Source: Bacteroides sp. (GTDB taxonomy: Bacteria; Bacteroidota; Bacteroidia; Bacteroidales; Muribaculaceae). From it: 64,000 bases of DNA. The notes beneath the pieces are model-generated. The model had not been told where the DNA came from. It did not search any database and saw nothing but the letters and a program-made list of their open reading frames with translations. Below are positions 18,532-27,912 of this stretch, piece by piece. The number at the start of each line of letters is the position of its first letter. The first letter of the stretch is position 1. Where the stretch lies: NCBI GenBank assembly GCA_014802045.1, contig JAAVDA010000020.1:38497-102496 (forward strand), written 5' to 3'. Made by a program: the position numbers and the translations under genes.

Positions 18532-19220
18532 CCAAGGCATGGCTTGATGACCTTGCAGGAGTGATATTTCCGCGTGTGTGCGAAGTGTGCTCACGCTCAC
18601 TCACCCACGGCGAGGATACGCTCTGCCTCTACTGCCATACGGAGATGCCACGGGTGGGAGTACACAACGATTCATTCAACATTATTCATAAACGGCTTGC
18701 CGGGAATATCCCTGTGGAGCGTGCCGCCTCATGGTTCTATTACTATCGCGACAATCCCTTCGCTCTAATGATTCAGAGGGCCAAATACAATTCGCGTCCC
18801 GCGCTGGCCAAGCGTCTTGCCACAATGTATGCTCACGAGATTGCACCCGACGGATTCTTTGACGGTATAGACGCCATAGTCCCGATTCCTCTCCATTGGT
18901 TCAAGAAGTTCAGGAGAGGCTATAATCAGTCGGAAGAGATAGCCTCCGGGATAGCAGCCGTAACAAATCTGCCTGTAGAGGCCGGCCTGCTGAAAGCACG
19001 CCGCCACTCCACACAGACACGTCGCAACGCCTACGACCGCTGGCTGAACACGCGTCATATATTCTCAGTGGCCGATGCTTCACTCATTGCCGGACGCCAT
19101 CTGCTTCTGGTGGATGATGTGCTCACCACCGGAGCTACGATGCTCGGCTGCATGGAGGCAATCCACGCAGCCGATCCATCGGCTAAGATAAGCGTGCTCA
19201 CTCTCGGCCTCACCCACTGA
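18510..19220 (+). CDS. comF: ComF-family phosphoribosyltransferase-like protein
   Basis: A 236-residue protein. An N-terminal zinc-finger-like part has Cys24, Cys27, Cys39 and Cys42 (CEVCSRS and CLYC). The C-terminal phosphoribosyltransferase fold carries the PRPP loop LLLVDDVLTTGATM near residue 200. RRGYNQSEEIA (about 135-145) is typical of ComF/GntX proteins, linked elsewhere to DNA uptake. Its biochemical role is uncertain. Last gene of the carA-carB-prmC-recX-comF run; the next gene is convergent 4 bases beyond its stop. Confidence 0.9.
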   Translation: MGRRAEIAKAWLDDLAGVIFPRVCEVCSRSLTHGEDTLCLYCHTEMPRVGVHNDSFNIIHKRLAGNIPVERAASWFYYYRDNPFALMIQRAKYNSRPALAKRLATMYAHEIAPDGFFDGIDAIVPIPLHWFKKFRRGYNQSEEIASGIAAVTNLPVEAGLLKARRHSTQTRRNAYDRWLNTRHIFSVADASLIAGRHLLLVDDVLTTGATMLGCMEAIHAADPSAKISVLTLGLTH

Positions 19221-19224
19221 AAGC

Positions 19225-20097
19225 CTAAAGCGAAGAATAGGAGGGGCTGAATGTGTCGGCTCCGTCGAGAGTGCCGTTTTCTATCCCTTTTCGGAGCCAA
19301 CGCGAACGCTGGGCACTCGTGCCGTGGTTGAACGACTCCGGCACAGCATAGCCCTGAGCTTTTTTCTGCAGATAATCATCGCCTATCTTAAGGGCCGCAT
19401 CAAGCGCCTCGTCTACGTCGCCCGGCTCGATTGAACCAAACATACGGTTGTCATGATGAGCCCACATTCCGGCCAGATAATCGGCCTGAAGTTCCAGGCG
19501 CACACTGATTTTATTAGCTTCAGCCTCGCTCAGGCGACTCATCTGTTCGTGAGCGCTATCGAGTATGCCAAGCTGGTCTTGCACCGCATGACCCACTTCA
19601 TGAGCCACCACATAGGCATAGGCGAAGTCACCACCCGCCCCGATGGTCTGACGCATGTCGCGCAGGAAAGAGAGGTCTATATACACACACTGGTCTGCCG
19701 AACAGTAGAACGGCCCCATAGATGATGATGCGCCTCCACAACCACTCTGCACCGAACCGGTGAACAGCACCAGTTTCGGCGGCTCATACGTGCGACCCAT
19801 CTTGCGGAACTGTTCGGCCCACACATCTTCCGTGCCGGCAAGAATGGTAGATGTGAACTCGGCCAGTTCCTGCTCCTCGGCCGTAGGAGTATATGCCTGC
19901 TCGGTTGTGGAGCCGCCGCCCATAAGGGTGCCGGCATTCTGCATCACTACATCCAGAGGGTTTCCCCCTGAAATCCAAGCTATCAGAGCTGCGACAATCA
20001 CCGCTCCGATACCACCTCCAACAGCCAATCCACGTCCGCCGGAACGCCCGCGCCGGTCGTCGATATTACTGCTCTGTCGTCGTCCGTCAAGTCTCAT
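19225..20097 (-). CDS. Neutral zinc metallopeptidase (YpfJ/KPN_02809 family)
   Basis: A 290-residue membrane-anchored protein. A basic, Gly/Arg-rich N terminus (MRLDGRRQSSNIDDRRG) leads into one transmembrane helix (about 28-43), then an external domain with the zinc motif HEVGH at 166-170 and the family's conserved SGCGGASSSMGPFYC (about 118-132). The third zinc ligand probably lies in the E-rich helix LSEAEANKISVRLELQADY. The family is widespread, with no well-established substrate. Single gene, convergent with comF. Confidence 0.9.
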   Translation of the reverse strand: MRLDGRRQSSNIDDRRGRSGGRGLAVGGGIGAVIVAALIAWISGGNPLDVVMQNAGTLMGGGSTTEQAYTPTAEEQELAEFTSTILAGTEDVWAEQFRKMGRTYEPPKLVLFTGSVQSGCGGASSSMGPFYCSADQCVYIDLSFLRDMRQTIGAGGDFAYAYVVAHEVGHAVQDQLGILDSAHEQMSRLSEAEANKISVRLELQADYLAGMWAHHDNRMFGSIEPGDVDEALDAALKIGDDYLQKKAQGYAVPESFNHGTSAQRSRWLRKGIENGTLDGADTFSPSYSSL

Positions 20098-20141
20098 AGT
20101 TCAATAGATTTAGAGTAAGACTATAGTAAATAAAAATTATA

Positions 20142-20981
20142 TCAAAGTATGTCGACATGGTCCACCTCCACAGGCTCTTCAAGGAATATGCGGGCCAGAT
20201 CATTGAATTTATCAGGATTCTCTGTTGTGAGATAGCTGCATCTGCCTCCACGAGCTATCCGGCTATCCATCTCCGGATGGCGTCTGAGATAGTCTGCCAG
20301 ACTATCTGCCACAATCTCACCCTGATTCACCACCTTTACCGAAGAGGGCACTGCGGCACGGATTTTCGGATAGAGAAGAGGATAATGGGTGCATGCAAGC
20401 ACGATGGTGTCAATCGTCGAATCTTGAGAGAGAAGAGTCCTTACGTATTTATCCACAAAATAGTCGGCCCCGGGACCTGACGCTTCGTTGTTCTCAACAA
20501 TAGGAGCCCACATAGGACAAGCCTGAGACACCACTTTGAACGAAGGAAACAGTTTTGCAACCTCCATGTCATAACTACCGCTATTGACCGTTCCTTCAGT
20601 GCCCATTATACCGATGGTGCCTGACGATGAGAGGTTGCCGATTATCTCTGCCGTAGGTCTGATCACCCCGAGCACACGGTTGGCGGGATTAATAGCCGGA
20701 AGGTCATTTTGCTGAATGGTGCGGAGAGCCTTGGCCGAAGCTGTGTTGCAGGCGAGAATAACGAGCGGACAGCCGCGCCCGAACAGATATTTCACCGCCT
20801 CCAGAGTAAACTTATAGACCACATCATAGGAGCGGGAGCCGTAGGGGGCTCTTGCATTGTCGCCAAGATACAGATAGTCGAGCTCAGGGAGTTTCTTGCG
20901 CAACTCCTTGAGAATAGTCAGTCCGCCATAACCGGAGTCAAACACTCCTATCGGTCCTCTATGCATATTGTTGTCTATCAT
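20142..20981 (-). CDS. murI: Glutamate racemase
   Basis: A 279-residue cofactor-independent racemase supplying D-glutamate for peptidoglycan. The two catalytic cysteines are Cys78 (LACNTAS) and Cys197 (LACTHYP), with Asp15-Ser16 in GVFDSGYGGL. I chose ATG 20981. An in-frame TTG seven codons upstream would sit inside the terminator hairpin 20993-21025 of the ompH genes, so it is unlikely. It follows the envelope cluster on the same strand, but behind that hairpin. Confidence 0.95.
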   Translation of the reverse strand: MIDNNMHRGPIGVFDSGYGGLTILKELRKKLPELDYLYLGDNARAPYGSRSYDVVYKFTLEAVKYLFGRGCPLVILACNTASAKALRTIQQNDLPAINPANRVLGVIRPTAEIIGNLSSSGTIGIMGTEGTVNSGSYDMEVAKLFPSFKVVSQACPMWAPIVENNEASGPGADYFVDKYVRTLLSQDSTIDTIVLACTHYPLLYPKIRAAVPSSVKVVNQGEIVADSLADYLRRHPEMDSRIARGGRCSYLTTENPDKFNDLARIFLEEPVEVDHVDIL

Positions 20982-20992
20982 AATCAAAAGCA

Positions 20993-21025
20993 ACGGCCTC
21001 AATACTTAGAACGTATCGAGGCCGT
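20993..21025 (-). terminator. Terminator after the ompH genes
   Basis: ACGGCCTC (20993-21000) pairs with GAGGCCGT (21018-21025), with an inner ATAC/GTAT helix. Read on the minus strand it is followed by TTGCTTTTG. It sits between ompH and murI. Confidence 0.65.
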
Positions 21026-21053
21026 GAAATGGTTCGGTGTTAGTTGGGTAATC

Positions 21054-21551
21054 TTATTTGATACCGAGCTTTGAGCGAACAAGAGAGGTCACGTCGGTCA
21101 CGTCGGCACCTACGTAGTTGGGCATCTGAGCCTCAAAGATAAAGGTGTAGTTGCCTTCCTTACCCACAGCCTGCACTGCATCGGCAATCTTCTGCTGAAT
21201 AGGAGCAAGAAGCTGTTCCTGCTGCTTCTGGAGGTCTTCGTCGGCATTGAGACGGAACTGCTGGATGCTATTGTTCATATTCTGAATCTCACCCATCTGA
21301 CGGTCGCGGATAGACTTGGGGGTGTCTTCGGGGAGTTCCTGGAATGCAGCGTATTTCTTATCGAATTCGTCAGAGAGTTTCTTGAACTCGTCCTGGAATT
21401 TCTGAGCGGCAGCCTGAAGCTGCTCCTGAGCGGCCTTGGTATCGGGATGGTCTACGAAGATAGCCTGAGAGTTTACTACGGCAAACTTAGCCTGAGCGAA
21501 CCCGATCATCGGGAGCGCAATCATAATAGCGACTAAAATTCTCTTAATCAT
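21054..21551 (-). CDS. OmpH/Skp-family periplasmic chaperone (second copy)
   Basis: A 165-residue exported protein. Signal peptide 1-20 (GFAQA), a short beta strand FAVVNSQAIFVDHP, then a long charged coiled coil (about 40-110), and a return to the beta core (YTFIFEAQMPNYVGADVTDVT). This is the Skp layout: a trimer with grasping arms that carries unfolded outer-membrane proteins to BamA. It lies 56 bases after a paralogous ompH gene and downstream of bamA in the same orientation, which supports the role. Confidence 0.92.
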   Translation of the reverse strand: MIKRILVAIMIALPMIGFAQAKFAVVNSQAIFVDHPDTKAAQEQLQAAAQKFQDEFKKLSDEFDKKYAAFQELPEDTPKSIRDRQMGEIQNMNNSIQQFRLNADEDLQKQQEQLLAPIQQKIADAVQAVGKEGNYTFIFEAQMPNYVGADVTDVTSLVRSKLGIK

Positions 21552-21607
21552 ATCGTTTTCAGTGTTATTTTACTTTATTCTTAGTATATGGTGCAAAGAT
21601 ACATCTT

Positions 21608-22123
21608 TTATTTGGAATATCCTAACTTGGCGAGCACCTCATTGCTGATATCAATGCGGGGTGAGGCAAAAATGATGTCGGCCGACGAAGCGCGGTCAAA
21701 GATGCACTGATAGCCCCGCTCTTCGCTCACGGCTTTAACGGCATTATACACCTCATCTTGAATCGGCTGCATGAGCTGCTGACGCATCTTGAACAGATCG
21801 CCTTCCGGACCGAAATACTTGTTGCGGAGCTCCACAGCCTCCTTCTCTTTGGCTGTGATTTTCTCTTCTTCTTTCTTTTTCTGGTCGTCGGTGAGGAAAA
21901 CCATATTGGCCTTATAGTTCTTATAGAGCTCCTCTGCCTGCTGCGAGAGAGCCTCTACCTCTTTCTGCCATCGCTGAGAGAGCTGATTGACCTGCTGTGT
22001 GGCTATCTCGTAGGTTGGAATATTATCAAGCACATACTCCATGTCGACAAGCGCAAACTTCTGCGCCGAAGCGCCAAACACGCATCCGAGCATGGCTATT
22101 ATCATTATAACTGTATTTCTCAT
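21608..22123 (-). CDS. OmpH/Skp-family periplasmic chaperone (first copy)
   Basis: A 171-residue exported chaperone with signal peptide 1-20 (GASAQ), FALVDMEYVLDNIPTYE, a coiled coil rich in Lys/Glu (about 45-115) and a C-terminal YQCIFDRASSADIIFASP. It differs from the copy downstream in the coiled coil (KKKEEEKITAKEKEAVELRN), so the two may form homo- or heterotrimers. Second to last gene of the DUF6089-uppS-bamA-ompH-ompH set. Confidence 0.92.
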   Translation of the reverse strand: MRNTVIMIIAMLGCVFGASAQKFALVDMEYVLDNIPTYEIATQQVNQLSQRWQKEVEALSQQAEELYKNYKANMVFLTDDQKKKEEEKITAKEKEAVELRNKYFGPEGDLFKMRQQLMQPIQDEVYNAVKAVSEERGYQCIFDRASSADIIFASPRIDISNEVLAKLGYSK

Positions 22124-22208
22124 CAGAAGTAATTAAAATCAGTGTTTTTGTTTTTTTAGACGCTTGCGACTGCCAGAAGTTTAGTATCTGCAGTCAAGTT
22201 AAGCATTT

Positions 22209-24845
22209 TTAGAATTCCTGACCGAGGATGAAGTGGAAGTGGCTACCGCCCCGCTCACCATATACCTTGTCAAATCCATAGCCCCAGTCGATACCCATCA
22301 TGCCGACCATAGGCAGGAAGATGCGCACACCCGCACCGGCACTACGTTTGAGGTTGAAGGGGGAGAAGTCTTTGACGGAGGTCCAGGCATTACCACCTTC
22401 AAGGAAAGCCAGACCATAGATGGTGGTTGAGGGCTGGAGCATGAAGGGGAAATGGAGCTCAACACCCAGACGGCTGTAGGCGTAGCCATCGCGTCCCCAC
22501 GGGGTGAGGGCACCGTTGTCATAACCGCGCAGCGCGATGGTCTCGGTGGCATAGCTGTAGGAACCTGACATACCGTCGCCACCCACATAGAATGTCTCGA
22601 ACGGTGATTTGAGATACTTGTTATAGCTGCCGAGCAAACCGAAGTCGGCGCGGGTCATGAGCACGAGAGTCCATTTGCTCATCGGGTCGTTGAGCGGAGT
22701 GTAGGTGCGTGATTTGAATCGAAGTTTCCAGTATTCAATCCAGCGGTAGAGTTCTTTCTTAGACTCTGTGGTGTTTTGCTCCGAAAGGGCTTTCCAGTTT
22801 TTCTTGCCGAAGAGCGATGCCGGAGGAGTCATCTGCAGGCTGAGCGAGAACTGCGATCCACGGCGAGTGTAGAGCGGGTTGTCGATACTGTTGCGTGCGA
22901 GAGTGAGGCCGAGCACAAGCGAGTTTGACGAACCGTTGTTCATATAATAAAGGTAGTCCCAGTTCTTGAGGTAATACCAGTTGTAGGAGAGTTCGGTAGT
23001 GAATGTGAAGTAGTCATCGGGCCATTTCAGACGCTTACCGAAACCTACGGTCACGCCCACCATCTGAAGCACCTTGTTGGGGTCGTAGGCATTCTCATAT
23101 GAGTTCTGATAATAGTCATTGTAGTTGCCATAGCCGTAGCCATAGCCGTAACCGTAGCCATAGGGATTGTAGTAGCCCGAGTTATACCAGTTGTTGTTAT
23201 AGTACGACGAGTTCACTCCAGTCTGACGGCTATAGTAGGCCGAAACAGACAGTGAGTTGGGTCGCTTGCCGCCAAACCAGGGGTCGAGGAACGAAAGGCT
23301 ATAAGCCTGATAATATCTCGCATTGGTCTGTGCGGAAATAGTGAAGGTCTGCCCTTCGCCCTGAGGAATAAGACCTTTGTAGGAACTCGGATGGAAGAGA
23401 TTTTTGATGGAGAAGTTGGTAAACTTAAGAGACAGTTTGCCTATGACACCTGTCTGACCCCAACCCATGGAAAATTCAATCTGGTCATTGGCCTTTGACT
23501 CAAGCGGCAGAATGATATCAACAGTGCCGTTCTCCTCATTGGGGCGCACATCCGGATTAAGGTTCTCAGGGTTGAAGTGGCCTGTCTGAGCGATTTCACG
23601 CAGTGAGCGCACGAGGTCTTCCTTGCTGAACAGCTCGCCGGGGCGCATATAAAGCTCTCTGCGGATCACCTTTTCATACAGGCGGTCATTACCATTGATC
23701 ACAATGCTGTTGATGCGAGCCTGCGGACCCTCCATCATGCGGAGTTCGAGTCCAACGGAGTCGCCCTTCACATTCTTTTCTATAGGCACGAGCTGATAGA
23801 AGAGATAGCCATTGTTGAGATACCAGTTGGACACAGCGTCGTCATCGCTGGTGAGGCGCTTCTCAAGGAGCTTCTGATTGTAGACCTCGCCAGGATTGAT
23901 TCCGAGGATTCGGTTAAGGTCTTCGGTGGCAAGCACGGTGTTGCCCACCCAGGAGATGTCGCTGATATAGTATTTCTGACCCTCCTCGAGGTCAATATAT
24001 ACGTCTACGCTCTTGTCGTCGTAGGCCACCACGCTGTCGCGCAGGATTTTCGCGTCACGATAGCCTTTTTCATTATATTTGTCGAGAATGCGGTTGAGGT
24101 CATCATTATAGTCGCTCTCCACGAATTTTTTCTGCCGGAAGAGGTTGATGAGCTTTCCCTTCTCATTGGTTTTCTTCATGGTGCGCTGAATAGCTTTGTC
24201 GGAAAGCACCTCATTGCCTGACAGGTAGATTTTATGCACCTTTACCTTGTCGTGCTTGTCGACATTGATATCCACAATCATCTTGTTGGGGTGTGAAAGA
24301 TCCTCGTGGAGCACGATATTGACATCGGCATTGCCGAAACCTTTGCCATTGAAATAGCCTTTGATAATAGCAGTGGCACGGTTCACGATGTTCTGGGTTA
24401 TCTGGTTGTCCACATAAAGCTGCAGCTTATCCTGGAGGTCTTCACGCTCGCCCTTCTTCACGCCATGATAGTTGATGGCTGAAATCTGAGGCTGCTGGCG
24501 CAGATTGATAGTGAGCCAAGCCTTGTCGCCGGCCACCTTGTCGAGAGTAATCTGCACTTTGCTGAAAAGTCCCTGACGCCAGAGGCGTTTGGAGGCGGCG
24601 GTGAGCTCGTCGCCGGGAATATCGATGCGCTCCCCCACTTTCAGGCCCGAATAGCCGATGATGATATAATCCTCATAGTTGTCGGCACCTTTCACTTCGA
24701 TTCCGGCAATCTCATAGTTGCGGGGAATGGAGCTGAACACAACCGTAGGATTAAATATGGTATCCGTTGCGGTCTGAGCCGACAGGGTGTCAGCCGACCC
24801 CAGGAGCAATACGGCCGACAGAAGGGCCAAAAGTTTCTGACGCAT
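22209..24845 (-). CDS. bamA: Outer-membrane protein assembly factor BamA
   Basis: An 878-residue Omp85 protein that folds beta-barrel proteins into the outer membrane. Signal peptide (to about 24, LSAQ), five POTRA domains (about 45-440), then a C-terminal 16-strand barrel ending in Phe (HFHFILGQEF). VRGF-like loop residues appear as IALRGYDNG. A Tyr/Gly/Asn-rich insert with an alternating YG tract sits in an early extracellular loop. The open frame can start at GTG 24869, overlapping uppS by GTGA, but ATG 24845 begins a clean signal peptide and is preferred. Downstream ompH genes supply chaperones; upstream uppS supplies lipid carrier. Confidence 0.95.
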   Translation of the reverse strand: MRQKLLALLSAVLLLGSADTLSAQTATDTIFNPTVVFSSIPRNYEIAGIEVKGADNYEDYIIIGYSGLKVGERIDIPGDELTAASKRLWRQGLFSKVQITLDKVAGDKAWLTINLRQQPQISAINYHGVKKGEREDLQDKLQLYVDNQITQNIVNRATAIIKGYFNGKGFGNADVNIVLHEDLSHPNKMIVDINVDKHDKVKVHKIYLSGNEVLSDKAIQRTMKKTNEKGKLINLFRQKKFVESDYNDDLNRILDKYNEKGYRDAKILRDSVVAYDDKSVDVYIDLEEGQKYYISDISWVGNTVLATEDLNRILGINPGEVYNQKLLEKRLTSDDDAVSNWYLNNGYLFYQLVPIEKNVKGDSVGLELRMMEGPQARINSIVINGNDRLYEKVIRRELYMRPGELFSKEDLVRSLREIAQTGHFNPENLNPDVRPNEENGTVDIILPLESKANDQIEFSMGWGQTGVIGKLSLKFTNFSIKNLFHPSSYKGLIPQGEGQTFTISAQTNARYYQAYSLSFLDPWFGGKRPNSLSVSAYYSRQTGVNSSYYNNNWYNSGYYNPYGYGYGYGYGYGNYNDYYQNSYENAYDPNKVLQMVGVTVGFGKRLKWPDDYFTFTTELSYNWYYLKNWDYLYYMNNGSSNSLVLGLTLARNSIDNPLYTRRGSQFSLSLQMTPPASLFGKKNWKALSEQNTTESKKELYRWIEYWKLRFKSRTYTPLNDPMSKWTLVLMTRADFGLLGSYNKYLKSPFETFYVGGDGMSGSYSYATETIALRGYDNGALTPWGRDGYAYSRLGVELHFPFMLQPSTTIYGLAFLEGGNAWTSVKDFSPFNLKRSAGAGVRIFLPMVGMMGIDWGYGFDKVYGERGGSHFHFILGQEF
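23128..23163. repeat. Hexanucleotide repeat coding for the YG tract of BamA
   Basis: Six tandem hexamers of the form CCRTAR (CCATAG, CCGTAG, CCGTAA on the plus strand), reading as alternating Tyr-Gly in BamA. Such a tract can gain or lose 6-base units without changing frame. Confidence 0.85.
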
Positions 24846-24865
24846 ATTATTGACGAATGATCTTT

Positions 24866-25612
24866 TCACTGGTTTGTTATCTGCTCGGAAGTGAGGCCGA
24901 AGCGACGCTCCCTTGATTTATATTCATTAATGGCCTTCATAAACATCTCTTCTGTGAAATCGGGCCAGAAAACAGGTGTCACATAGATTTCGGCATAGGC
25001 TATCTGCCAGAGGAGGAAATTGCTCACTCTCATGTCGCCACCGGTGCGTATAAGCAAATCGGGGTCGGGCATGGCGGCGGTTGTGAGATTACCGCTTATA
25101 GTTTCGGGTGTGATTGCCTCCGGGTCGATGTCGCCACGGGCGGCAGCCTCGGCAATTCTTCGGCAAGCCTCCGTGATTTCCCAGCGTGATGAATAGCTGA
25201 GAGCCAGACAAAGCACAAGCCCCGTGCAATGGCCGGTGTCGGCCATACACTGTTTCAGACGGTCGTAAGCCTCACGGGGCATACGCTCGAAATCGCCTAT
25301 CATCGTAAGCCGCACATTGTTGCGAATCAGGTCGGGGGTCTCGCGCTCGATAGCCAGAACAATCAGGTGCATGAGAGCATCGACCTCTTCAGCGGGGCGA
25401 TTCCAGTTTTCCGTAGAGAAAGCATAGAGAGTGAGATATTTCACTCCGGCCTTTGATGCGGCCTCGGTGATACGGCGCACGGTGTTCACACCCTCCACAT
25501 GGCCGGCGGAGCGATTTAATCCTCTCTGCTTGGCCCAGCGTCCGTTGCCGTCCATGATGATAGCTACATGGGCGGGAGCCGGTTCGGTCTGCTGATTGGT
25601 TGTCTTTGTCAT
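24866..25612 (-). CDS. uppS: Undecaprenyl diphosphate synthase
   Basis: A 248-residue cis-prenyltransferase making the C55 lipid carrier for peptidoglycan and surface glycans. The catalytic Asp21 lies in [21 protein letters not shown] (about 62-71) and the C-terminal [15 protein letters not shown] (about 186-200) are UppS signatures. ATG 25612 was chosen; the frame is open 20 codons further upstream but that part overlaps the upstream gene's coding end. Overlap or near-overlap with bamA downstream suggests coupling. Confidence 0.95.
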   Translation of the reverse strand: MTKTTNQQTEPAPAHVAIIMDGNGRWAKQRGLNRSAGHVEGVNTVRRITEAASKAGVKYLTLYAFSTENWNRPAEEVDALMHLIVLAIERETPDLIRNNVRLTMIGDFERMPREAYDRLKQCMADTGHCTGLVLCLALSYSSRWEITEACRRIAEAAARGDIDPEAITPETISGNLTTAAMPDPDLLIRTGGDMRVSNFLLWQIAYAEIYVTPVFWPDFTEEMFMKAINEYKSRERRFGLTSEQITNQ

Positions 25613-25644
25613 GCGCTGTGAGGTATAATGATTGGAAAGAGTTG

Positions 25645-26334
25645 TCAGTCTATTCGGTTGCATACCGTGCATCGTTCTCCGAATTCGTAGGTCACTGAAA
25701 AGGTGAGCGATGTGTAGAGGTCGGTATTTTTGAAAAATGAACTTTTTATCGTGTATATATCACTGAGGGCGGCCCCGTCGAGATGATCTCCGAGGGTCTT
25801 GGCCACTGTGAATTCCACTCCGAGATTGAGCCGCTCACGAGGTTTGAATTTGACACCCACGCCTACCGGAATACTCATAGTGAGATAGTTCTTGCCCTCC
25901 GACGCCGACATGACCCCGCCGAGACCCAGACTCACGTAGGGGCTCCATGTCCGGAGCCTTTTGTAGGTCTCGCCAATGCCATAAGGGAAGAAGTTGAACT
26001 CCCCTCTCGTTTCGAGCATGGCAAGAGTGGACCGGAAAGTGCAAGATGCACCGTCAGGCAGAGCGGTGTTCATATCGCCGGTGTCGCCGCTAAGGGTCAT
26101 CATGCCGCCCTGAATACGGAGCGCCCACCTCGTGTCGAAATTATATCTGCCGAGAGCTGCTACAGCCAAGCCCGGGCGGCGAAACCAGAATCCGGAATTG
26201 GCGTCGCCCTCATATCCGCTCACACCGGCCGACAATCCCACATCCCAACGGTAGCGTGCCTCCTGGGCGGGAAGCACGGCCGGAATGAAGACTGCCATGA
26301 GCAGGATGATGCGTATGACGGGAGTAGAGCTCAC
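25645..26334 (-). CDS. DUF6089-type outer-membrane beta-barrel protein
   Basis: A 229-residue exported protein: signal peptide 1-24 (LPAQ), then alternating hydrophobic strands with Gly and aromatic girdles ([28 protein letters not shown]), as expected of a small outer-membrane barrel. This family is regularly found just before uppS-bamA in Bacteroidales; its function is unknown, perhaps envelope assembly. The start is a GTG at 26334, nine bases past the previous gene's stop. The next ATG would truncate the signal peptide. Confidence 0.75.
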   Translation of the reverse strand: MSSTPVIRIILLMAVFIPAVLPAQEARYRWDVGLSAGVSGYEGDANSGFWFRRPGLAVAALGRYNFDTRWALRIQGGMMTLSGDTGDMNTALPDGASCTFRSTLAMLETRGEFNFFPYGIGETYKRLRTWSPYVSLGLGGVMSASEGKNYLTMSIPVGVGVKFKPRERLNLGVEFTVAKTLGDHLDGAALSDIYTIKSSFFKNTDLYTSLTFSVTYEFGERCTVCNRID

Positions 26335-26343
26335 GTAGGCTGT

Positions 26344-27783
26344 TTACTGGATTGGTTTAATTCTGAACGCATTGAGGGCACCGCGCCATATCTCGGCATT
26401 AAGGTTGCCTGATGCATTGTAGCCACCGAAGACATAAAGGAACGGACACTCCCAGCGGGTGATGGGAGCCACGGCTCTCGAAGCCTCGTTGCCGAGCCAT
26501 GAGCTCTCGGCCATAATCTGAAATCCGGTGAGCATCTTAGCATTAGCCGCCGGCTGCATGAATAGAGGAGCGGTGGTCCAGTGAACTCCACGGTCATACG
26601 ACATATAGACGGTTTTGTCTATCGTGCCGTCTTGAGCTTTTCCGCCCATGGCGAGAAGCACCGGAGTGAAGGTCTGCACCCACTGGTTGTTAATATTCAT
26701 GGTCTGATAGGGCACGATAGCGAGCCCCTCAAGCGCCGGAAGATTCTGTGCGGAAATCTGCGCCCATTCACTGCCGTCGTAAGCCCAGGTGGCTCCGGTG
26801 AGATTACCGTCGGCCTTACGTCCGCCGGTAAAGATAAGCATCGGGTTTACGCTCCATTCGCTTTCATAGATTATCACGTCGGATGTGCCGGATACCGGAC
26901 ATGAGGCCGGAACCGCAATTTCTGCTGATGAGGGATAAGACACATGGACATAGGTGCCGTCGTCTTTCTTTTTCACACCCACCACCGAGCTTAGATAAGC
27001 TCCATAGATGTGGTTCATCCCCACTCCGGTAGAAGTCCATGTTTCACCGTCGGGTGAGCTATATAGCGTGGCGCCTGCCAAGATAAACAAGGAGTTGTCT
27101 GTAGCTGTAAAGCTGTTCACATCGGCGTCTGCCGGAAGAGTTACATTTTTCACCGTCCATCCGGCCGAAGCAATATCGTCTGACGAAGCAAGAGTGAATG
27201 AGGTCCCTTTGCCGGCGAGAGTGCAGTATTTGTCTTTATATTTCACCGTGCGCTGTGCAGACGGAGCAGTCAGAGAGGTAGGGAGAGCGCTGAATGATTT
27301 TGTGTCCCAGTAGAGGGAGTCGGGCTTCACTTTGTGGACATTCACATCCACTCCATATTCTCTCATCACATTTCCACTGGCCGAAACCACGCGGAGAGTC
27401 ACGGTGCCGTTACCGAAATACACACTGTCTGTTCCCTCCTTAAGATAGTCGACCGTCTTGGAATTTCCTTCGGCATCTTTGAATATCAGCTCAAGCGCAC
27501 TCACTGTCGGATGTTCGATGCTCACCAACGCATTGCCGAGCACAGTGCCTGCGGGCAGGGAGTCGGCATTAAACACCCGGCCGTTCTTGAGGTCTATGGT
27601 AAAAAACAGTGAGTCGAGATTGGCAACGATTTTATCATTGGACCCGAGTGAGAAAGAGGTGATGCTGACATTGGACACCGTGGTATCCTCTATCAGTTCA
27701 TATGACGAATCGTCACTGTTGCAGGCGGCAAACATGGCGCCCGACAGTGCGATGACCATAGCGGATGAAAGTCTGCTGTTCAT
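26344..27783 (-). CDS. DUF6242-like lipoprotein
   Basis: A 479-residue lipoprotein. Signal peptide with lipobox GAMFAAC (Cys21). An N-terminal beta domain (about 30-155, ITSFSLGSNDKIVANLDSLF) resembles the folds that open DUF6242 proteins. A C-terminal half with kelch/sialidase-like blades (SPDGETWTSTG, MSYDRGVHWTTAP, FLYVFGGYNASGNLNAEIWR) suggests a propeller. Role unknown; probably anchored at the outer membrane. It may start the transcript that continues into DUF6089-uppS-bamA. Confidence 0.7.
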   Translation of the reverse strand: MNSRLSSAMVIALSGAMFAACNSDDSSYELIEDTTVSNVSITSFSLGSNDKIVANLDSLFFTIDLKNGRVFNADSLPAGTVLGNALVSIEHPTVSALELIFKDAEGNSKTVDYLKEGTDSVYFGNGTVTLRVVSASGNVMREYGVDVNVHKVKPDSLYWDTKSFSALPTSLTAPSAQRTVKYKDKYCTLAGKGTSFTLASSDDIASAGWTVKNVTLPADADVNSFTATDNSLFILAGATLYSSPDGETWTSTGVGMNHIYGAYLSSVVGVKKKDDGTYVHVSYPSSAEIAVPASCPVSGTSDVIIYESEWSVNPMLIFTGGRKADGNLTGATWAYDGSEWAQISAQNLPALEGLAIVPYQTMNINNQWVQTFTPVLLAMGGKAQDGTIDKTVYMSYDRGVHWTTAPLFMQPAANAKMLTGFQIMAESSWLGNEASRAVAPITRWECPFLYVFGGYNASGNLNAEIWRGALNAFRIKPIQ

Positions 27784-27804
27784 AAAACATTATTTTTCAA
27801 GGTG

Positions 27805-27812
27805 CAAAGTTA
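27805..27812 (-). promoter_or_regulatory. -7 box upstream of the DUF6242-uppS-bamA run
   Basis: TAACTTTG on the minus strand, 21 bases before the ATG at 27783. No clear -33 TTTG. It is the only convincing promoter-like box I found before this envelope gene run. Confidence 0.55.
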
Positions 27813-27912
27813 ACAACATTTTCACTATCTCCCCACCCACTATAGTTAAAATTAGTGACTTGTTATTAATGATTTCTACAACCGGAGCTGATAACAAATT
27901 GATTTACAGCCA

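Noticed and set aside
20982..21002. TTG start of murI seven codons upstream
   Set aside because: It lies in the hairpin that ends the ompH transcript; ATG 20981 gives the normal family length.
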